This document shows positions 57,946 to 64,000 of a stretch of 64,000 nt of DNA, piece by piece; position 1 is the stretch's first letter, and the number at the start of each line of letters is the position of its first letter. The stretch is from Phorcus lineatus (lineage: Eukaryota; Mollusca; Gastropoda; Trochida; Trochidae). The translations under genes and the position numbers were made by a program. The stretch lies in contig OV121087.1 in the NCBI GenBank assembly GCA_921293015.1, forward strand, positions 42,332,630-42,396,629, in the 5' to 3' direction. Below the pieces are notes generated by a model. It did no database searches. It was not told the DNA's origin and saw only the letters and a list, made by a program, of their open reading frames with translations.

Positions 57946-60900
57946 ATGAACAGCAAAGATTGGCTGAAGATCCAGAAAAACTGGGAATATTTAAAGAAAG
58001 AGGTATCAGCTATTTATTTGTTGGATATCCTGCGATCATGTACTAAAGACTTCGAACTGATAACCCATGAAGATGAACAGCGTGTGAAGTATGAATTAGT
58101 TGATGCTGACAAAGTAGAAAGATTGATGAAAATCCTGAAGAGCAAACCAAGACATTATGAAGCATACAAGTGGTTTCTTGGCACGCTGAAACAAATAGAT
58201 CAGGGTCATGTGGCCAAAAGACTGGAGAAAACAGAAATTAGCCCAGAAGAAATTAAAGGTAGTCTAGCTTATTGAAATATATTTTTTTGATTTGCAAATT
58301 GTAGTAAGGTAAGGCTGCATAAAAAAAATTAAATGTTTCACGGGCACATTTTTTTCAAAAGTGACGAGGGAGGGAGGACTTTTTTCTTTTTTTTTTAAAG
58401 GAAAAAAAGTGACGAGGGAGGAACAGATTTTATTTTTTCTCTCAGCAGTGATTTTCACCGATACCAGGACGGCCATGCTGCTTGCAAACTCCGTACATCG
58501 ATATAAATAGGCAGCTGCATAAAGCCCACTCAATGTAGAGAGCGTGTACGCGATGTTAGGAGTTTGCAAACGGAAGTACACTCGTTCTTACAGACACTAA
58601 ATTATAGTGGACAAATGGATAATCGGGGTTTTTAGCGATAACGACGCGGAAAATTAAATACATTTCTTTTTTAATGGCAATAAAAAATTTTGACGCGCAC
58701 ACATAAAAGTGACGCGCCGGAGCCCGAGAAACATTTCATTTTTTTTATTTAGCCTAACATGTTTATGGAAGAAACACTTACACCATGTCTTTATCAAATA
58801 TGATAAGCTGTGATATATGCTATCACCCGAGAAAGTAGGTTACTGGTACTGTATAAAATAAGTATACATTTTTCATTTATTCAAGCATTGTTTCGGTAAA
58901 GATCAAAGGCGCCGCCTATCCTTTATTCCGCAATAAAGTATAGTTTTTGAATGACGTCACAAAACAATGATCTATGACGTCAACAACAATAACGTTATGA
59001 CGTCACTAGTTTCGGCCCTAGTCGAGCATACTCAAGTCACTGCCAAATTCGATTTATTTCATCTTGTTTATTTTATTTGGGCTGAAATATATTTGAGTTA
59101 AAATCGACATGCTAGAAAAGAAATAGAGTAGCCTCAACCATCATGTGTTTTGGAATAAAGTATAGTTTTGCCCTATTACCAACGTCAAACCACTCAGCCT
59201 TCAGCCTCGTACTATAATAGTTCAGGGCAAAACAATACTTTATTGCAAAACACATGATGGTTGAGGCTACGCTATTCTTAATAAGAATGAGGATTATACT
59301 TAAATTTCTACTTACTTTGTAATACTAGGAGTCAAATGGCAGACATTTTAATGACTTTCAATGTTGATGCATTAAAATTCATAAAAATATGTAGAAAACA
59401 ACCTGCTTCTTTGTCTGCCTAAATAAGATGTCAAAATCATTAGTTTTATGTCAACTTGTGTGTGGATGGGTGACAAGATATGGTATGATATGAATATAGT
59501 AAAAGAAGCAAGATTGAGAACACCTCCAGTGGTATCTAATTCTCAAAGAAAGTCAGAAATTCTGCAGAATGGGCCAAAGGGATAATCCTTTAGCTGCAGA
59601 TAGCAGGAATGCTTTTTATATCACTTTGCCGTACCAAAAGCTATGATAGTAAATAGTGAAATGTTTTGATATGCATGACATTAACCTAACTCAACTTGTT
59701 GACATCAACACTGCAATTTATTTTATCATTAATCATTACAAAGACAAATGTTTTCTATTTTAGATGAGCCAGTTTTTGACATTAAGAGTAAGGTGAGGGC
59801 CATCTTACTGCAGAAGTATGTTGAGGAGCATGGAACATCTACTCCGCTCCCCGATGTGAGAAACTCTGTTTTGGTTCTGAGGGGTCAGGGGGTTAACTTT
59901 GATTGGAAGGATAACTTACTCAAAGATTTTGTTGTGGAGGTTTTCACTGGTGTCATCTATGAACATGGTAAAGGGAAGAAGAAAATGTATCCTTTTTTCT
60001 AAACATAACACTGCTGAGAGTGTCCTTTTCACACAATCTAATCAAATAATTAAAGTCACTCTTTGTATTCTATTCTGTTTCATATACATACACTAATCAA
60101 AGAGGTCAGACTTTGTATTGTCAAATTACTAACTATTAGGAAAAGTGCATTTCTGAATGAGTGAATATTAGACCAAATACTTTCCATGTACTAAATGTAG
60201 TTACATGCAAAGTACTGCATGAATTGATCCTATCGTCCTTAGATTTTGGAAGTCATGTGAAAGAACATAATTTCTTTTAATGGCCTTTGAATATAATCGC
60301 TAGATCTCAATTCTAAACTTAATTGCTAATGAACAAAAACTGAATGATAAAGAATTTCATCCCTTAACCAAGCAGTCCCAAATTCCTCAATCTTGGATGC
60401 AAGGAGAAGACTGTGTTGGTCCCCAGAGTCTGCTCACTGCCAGTTCAAGTTGAAGGGGAGAAGATAGGGGCTGCCAGTGCTCAGAAAGTTGCTGGGAAAC
60501 CAGAAGTTTCTAAAATAAATCTACAGAGTAAGTAGATCAAAGATTTGATATTCGACCACTAGTAGTCAAGTCTAGTCACATCTTTTATTTATTTATTGGC
60601 CACAGGCCTGTATATAAGATATATGCAAGTACATTTATAGGATATATAAAACACATTTCCTTTGTTTTCGTTGACACATAAAGCTTCCTATGCAGAAATA
60701 CAATGATGCAACTCACATGATTACGACATACGACATGACGATTATTTCAAAACATGATGGTTTCTTGAACAATGTCACACAGTTCTAAAGCATGGTATTA
60801 ATATTTACAAAGGTTTCACAAAAGTGTTTCTTTGTTTGTTGTTAACCTTTTATACTGAAAATATTTTTATAGTTGCTTCTTACCTAAAATGTTTTTTGGT

Positions 60901-63900
60901 AACACCTTTTCGCTTGAATTCCACATCCATTACGTGGCTTCAATACCAGAGAAAAACACAAAATTTAGTATTTTTCAAGAAATGATCGACAAGATGTTTT
61001 GTGTGAAAAATAAATATATTTGGTGAAAAAAATCGAAGAAAATGTGAGTAATTAGATATATTTAGCCTTTCATGTTCAGAAGCATATGTTTGATATCATT
61101 TAAATAATATTTAAAAAAAAAATCTTTTTAGAAAATCATGTGAGTGGCAGGATTGGATTTTATGCATAATTAGGTTTCTGACAGTATACGGTTTGTAAAT
61201 ATTTCATTTTAGTAACATCATAAGCATTACTAATTAATTAATCCTAAATTACAAAATATACAGATACATTCTGTTACATTAAGATTTTCTCATCTACCTT
61301 CATTATAAGGATAATACCTCAATCTTAGTAATTCACATTTAAAATTAATAAGTATGTTACAGAATTTCCTGTCAATGATACATTACAGATATTTTTCAGG
61401 AGTTAAAAGACTATTGTGAGCTGTTGTCACATATATACACGTCCATGATTAAAAAACATGTTGATTATAACTGGTGCAAACTCATTGATAAAAGAGATTT
61501 TATCACAGACTGTCTACAAACTTCAGACTTGAACAAAACCATGTGAAAAGAGAATAAATCTTATGTATGTTGCAATGCATGTGTATTATAGCCACAGTTA
61601 TTATAGTATAAATGCATATAATATATAAAAGAAAATCTTTCTTCATTTATGTCGATGAATTTCAACCAATATTTTAAAGTTTTACACGTTGCATTGATAA
61701 ATAGCAGGTATCTTCAGCACTCGCAGTAAACAGTGGTATTACTGAGAGTTTGTGGACTGACATATTACAATGTTTACACGCTGTCAAGTGAATCCTTGAA
61801 TCAAATTCCCTATATTTCGGCCCCATAGAGTAACATTGGTGTTATCGGAGTATGTAATTTTTTTAAAACACTACGCTGCGATCTATAATTCGAATTTTAC
61901 TGAGGTTGGTCATTAATTTCATTAATGCCAGGTTACCTCTTAGTACAATGTCAATGACACAATTTCTCATTCTGAAAGTGGAAGAAATGTAACACCCCTT
62001 TATTTGTAGTTCTTAACCAAGCGGGCACAAATATGCTGGGTATTAAGTTTTCGTAATGGTCATGGTAATAACAGTATTTCTAAAATAATTTGAGATCTGA
62101 TTGGCTGCTAGAACGACTTTCTTTTCATTCGTTCAGTGAGTTTTGCATACTTACACATGTCAACCAGTCATCAAAAGAAACATCATTTTTATATCATATT
62201 GAATAATATCAGAGTGTTAATGTGTGGTTTGGTTCACTGTTTCTGTCACATAAGATTGTTTTGCACAAATGTGATAAATTCCTTGCTCAAGCTTGGAATT
62301 ATCACAAAAATCCCCTCGGAAGGATTAACCGTAGTTCCACTCATCTGGTTGATTTTACATATAGTGTAAACTATTGTTACAGTAAAACTTGCTATATTTA
62401 GTCTGTTTATCTAATACTCTACACACTGATAAATGTCAACAACATCATCAGGGTAGGAATGCTTCAAACTTGGTAGGGGGTTGGGAGTTGCCAGATTTCT
62501 CACTTGTCATCGGGGGAGGGAGGTCTTCAGGCATAAATATGCGATATGATGTCTGTTTTGATCCAACTAAACCTAAATTTGGAGGGGGGGGGGGGGGGGG
62601 GGGGGGGTCAAGATTGTTTTCAGTGTTATCTGAGGCGTGACTTTGAAAACTTAAAGTTTCATATGAATGTTACCGATGGGGTGTAGATGTGTCTTTCAGT
62701 GGTTAAAACTCCTGTGAATGCAAATTTTCTTTGAAATCATGACCAGAAACGGCAAACTACAAATTTGATAATATATAGAGGAAACTAAACGACCTTCAAT
62801 TGAATATTATTTTTATTAAATGAGTGAATGATAACGTATAAAACGAGCGAAAGCGAGTTTGATACCAAGTTATTAACGAGTTGATAATAGCTAACCTTAG
62901 GTTTTTAAAATTTAAAAATTTGTGCCAATTTAAATCTAAAGCTGTAATTGTTTAAAGTTTATCAGCCAATGGCAATGCAAAACTGATAAGTAAATTTTTT
63001 TAATTGCTTTCAGGAAAACAACAAATAACAGTTGAATCAATGACCTCACAAGAAGTAGCTTCATTCCTTGCTCCAATGTTTGAGAAACTTGAACTCGGAG
63101 ACAGCTTTAAAGAGAAATTCAAAAGCCTTGACATAGATGGAGTTGTTCTTGGTACAATGAAAGAGGAAGACTTCAAGCAAGAATTTACATCTGAAGAACT
63201 GACTTTTGGGAAAAGACGAAAACTCATGCTTGAATTAACCAAAGTTTTGGAAGAAGCCAGTGAAAATCCCTGTATGCTTGAAAGTTGTGGAGCCATTAGT
63301 ACAGAATCTGAGCATAGTTTTGAAGAACAAGACATTAAAGTTGAACAAGAGGGTCAATGTAAAGAGTATTTCAGGAAATTCGATCAGCCTGTCTCTGCAA
63401 GTGATACATACACCAGAGGCAGAGTTTTGGAAGTATCAGGCTTTTCAAGAGAAAATATGATCAACCCTGTAAAGAGGTTTCTTCAGATAGAAAAAGGTGA
63501 AGACATATACAGAAAGATAGCCAAGGAAACCATCATGTTTGCATGTGCTTGCTTGAATGACAGAAAAAATGGCACACTGTATGCTGGCATCAATCCAATC
63601 CCAAAGGCTGACTGTCAACTTGGTCAGGTAGTTGGAATATACCTTGACAAACAGAAGTGTGAAGAGACTGTAAGAAATTTCATAGCAGAGTCCTTTTTTG
63701 AGGATCAGCATGATATTGCTTTCCAGGCCATTCGGTCAACAAAATTTGTAGAGGTTTTGAAGTCTGAATCTGCCAACACATGGGTTATTGAGATAGATGT
63801 TGTTCCTCTTGCTGGGCTTGTGAAGAGTGAAGCTTTCTTTGTCAGAGGTAAGCTTCTGGGAGGACACAAAGGTAAAAAGAAAGAAGAACTGTACAGAATG

Positions 63901-64000
63901 ATGGATGGAACCCTTAAATCACTTTCAGAGAAGGAAATATATGACTATATGAAAAAGAGAAAGGAACTTACGATACTAAGAGGTCAACAGGAGTTTCGAT
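57946..64000 (+). CDS. CARD-SAM-AlbA_2 protein, SAMD9-like, 5' four coding exons (partial)
   Basis: Exons: 57938-58258 (ATG 57946, after a TTTACAG acceptor), 59764-59986, 60376-60527 and 63014 to the window end; phases agree, giving about 558 residues so far. Residues about 8-98 form a CARD (YLLDILRSCTKDFELITHED, HYEAYKWFLGTLKQIDQGHV). Residues 105-230 are an unrecognised region (DEPVFDIKSKVRAILLQKYV onward). A SAM domain follows (about 235-310, TSQEVASFLAPMFEKLELGD), then an AlbA_2/Schlafen-type domain with KETIMFACACLNDRKNGT (about 400-416), the block most like SAMD9/SAMD9L. Vertebrate SAMD9 proteins act in antiviral defence through an AlbA_2 nuclease; the CARD suggests coupling to innate signalling. 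The NTPase and later domains must lie to the right. The exon 2 donor (AAAAT|GTATCC) is chosen by phase. Confidence 0.87.
58952..59005. promoter_or_regulatory. Three perfect CRE palindromes at 23-bp spacing
   Basis: TGACGTCA occurs at 58952, 58975 and 58998 in intron 1 of the CARD-SAM gene. The sequence is the full CREB/ATF site. The units may be a short 23-bp tandem repeat, since the spacers share only part of their bases. Confidence 0.6.
59122..59276. mobile_element. Palindromic MITE in CARD-SAM intron 1
   Basis: Arms of over 50 bp (59122-59173 and 59224-59276) share GTAGCCTCAACCATCATGTG and AATAAAGTATAGTTTTGCCC as inverted copies around a ~50-bp centre. A partial relative (AATAAAGTATAGTTTTTG) lies at 58932-58950. 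Confidence 0.8.
60528..63013. other. Intron 3 of the CARD-SAM gene, no exon seen
   Basis: 2.5 kb, AT-rich. I found no extra exon in phase; apart from the poly-G run, no feature is supported. Confidence 0.5.
62584..62607 (+). repeat. 24-nt poly-G tract
   Basis: Uninterrupted G run in intron 3 of the CARD-SAM gene. G-quadruplex forming in principle; length may be affected by sequencing. Confidence 0.85.

Overview
Eukaryotic (metazoan) genomic DNA, AT-rich, with interrupted genes, GT-AG introns and a heavy load of transposon remnants and simple repeats. The gene set is animal: a DEG/ENaC channel, an ankyrin-SOCS box protein, RNF14, a membrane-anchored GH13/SLC3-type glucosidase and a CARD-SAM-AlbA protein of the SAMD9 type. 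Together with the mobile elements (APE-type LINE, Tc1, palindromic MITEs) this fits a marine invertebrate, most likely a lophotrochozoan such as a mollusc. The species cannot be fixed from the sequence.

Layout. 0.7-5.2 kb, minus strand: four exons of a DEG/ENaC channel whose C-terminal exons lie off the left edge; its introns hold two TTAA-flanked MITE copies and an 837-bp MULE-like MITE with long TIRs and a perfect 9-bp target duplication. 6.6-14.3 kb: a foldback element, a decayed LINE interrupted by a 163-bp palindrome, and a ~1-kb tandem duplication carrying a CCATA-type satellite. 17.5-20.1 kb, plus strand: intronless coding region of an ankyrin-repeat/SOCS-box protein. 25.4-29.3 kb, minus strand: a complete six-exon RNF14 (RBR E3 ligase, 471 aa) with a probable 5'UTR intron and a uORF whose stop overlaps the main start. 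30.1-32.5 kb: an AT-rich minisatellite split by a second, 5'-truncated copy of the same LINE. 34.0-42.0 kb, plus strand: a complete 602-aa type II membrane GH13/SLC3A1-like protein in ten coding exons plus a tandem duplicate of exon 4 that looks mutually exclusive. 44.6-53.5 kb: Tc1 pseudogene, a 2.9-kb element with ~0.46-kb inverted arms, a (TA)n tract, another TTAA MITE and an LTR-like unit. 54.1 kb: a sequence that fits a type I hammerhead ribozyme. 55.8-57.6 kb: a tandem duplication carrying palindromes, then a four-unit repeat containing X-box-like palindromes. 57.9 kb to the end, plus strand: first four coding exons of a CARD-SAM-AlbA (SAMD9-like) gene, running off the right edge; its first intron has three perfect TGACGTCA sites at exact 23-bp spacing.

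The genes show no common pathway. RNF14 and the ASB protein both belong to ubiquitin ligation but to different complexes; the CARD-SAMD9-like protein is probably innate immune. Most open frames here are shadows, and several real exons (ENaC exons 3 and 4, RNF14 exon 2, glucosidase exons 8 and 9, SAMD9-like exon 3) were recovered only by reading splice sites and phase by eye. Nothing here was checked by database search or transcript data.
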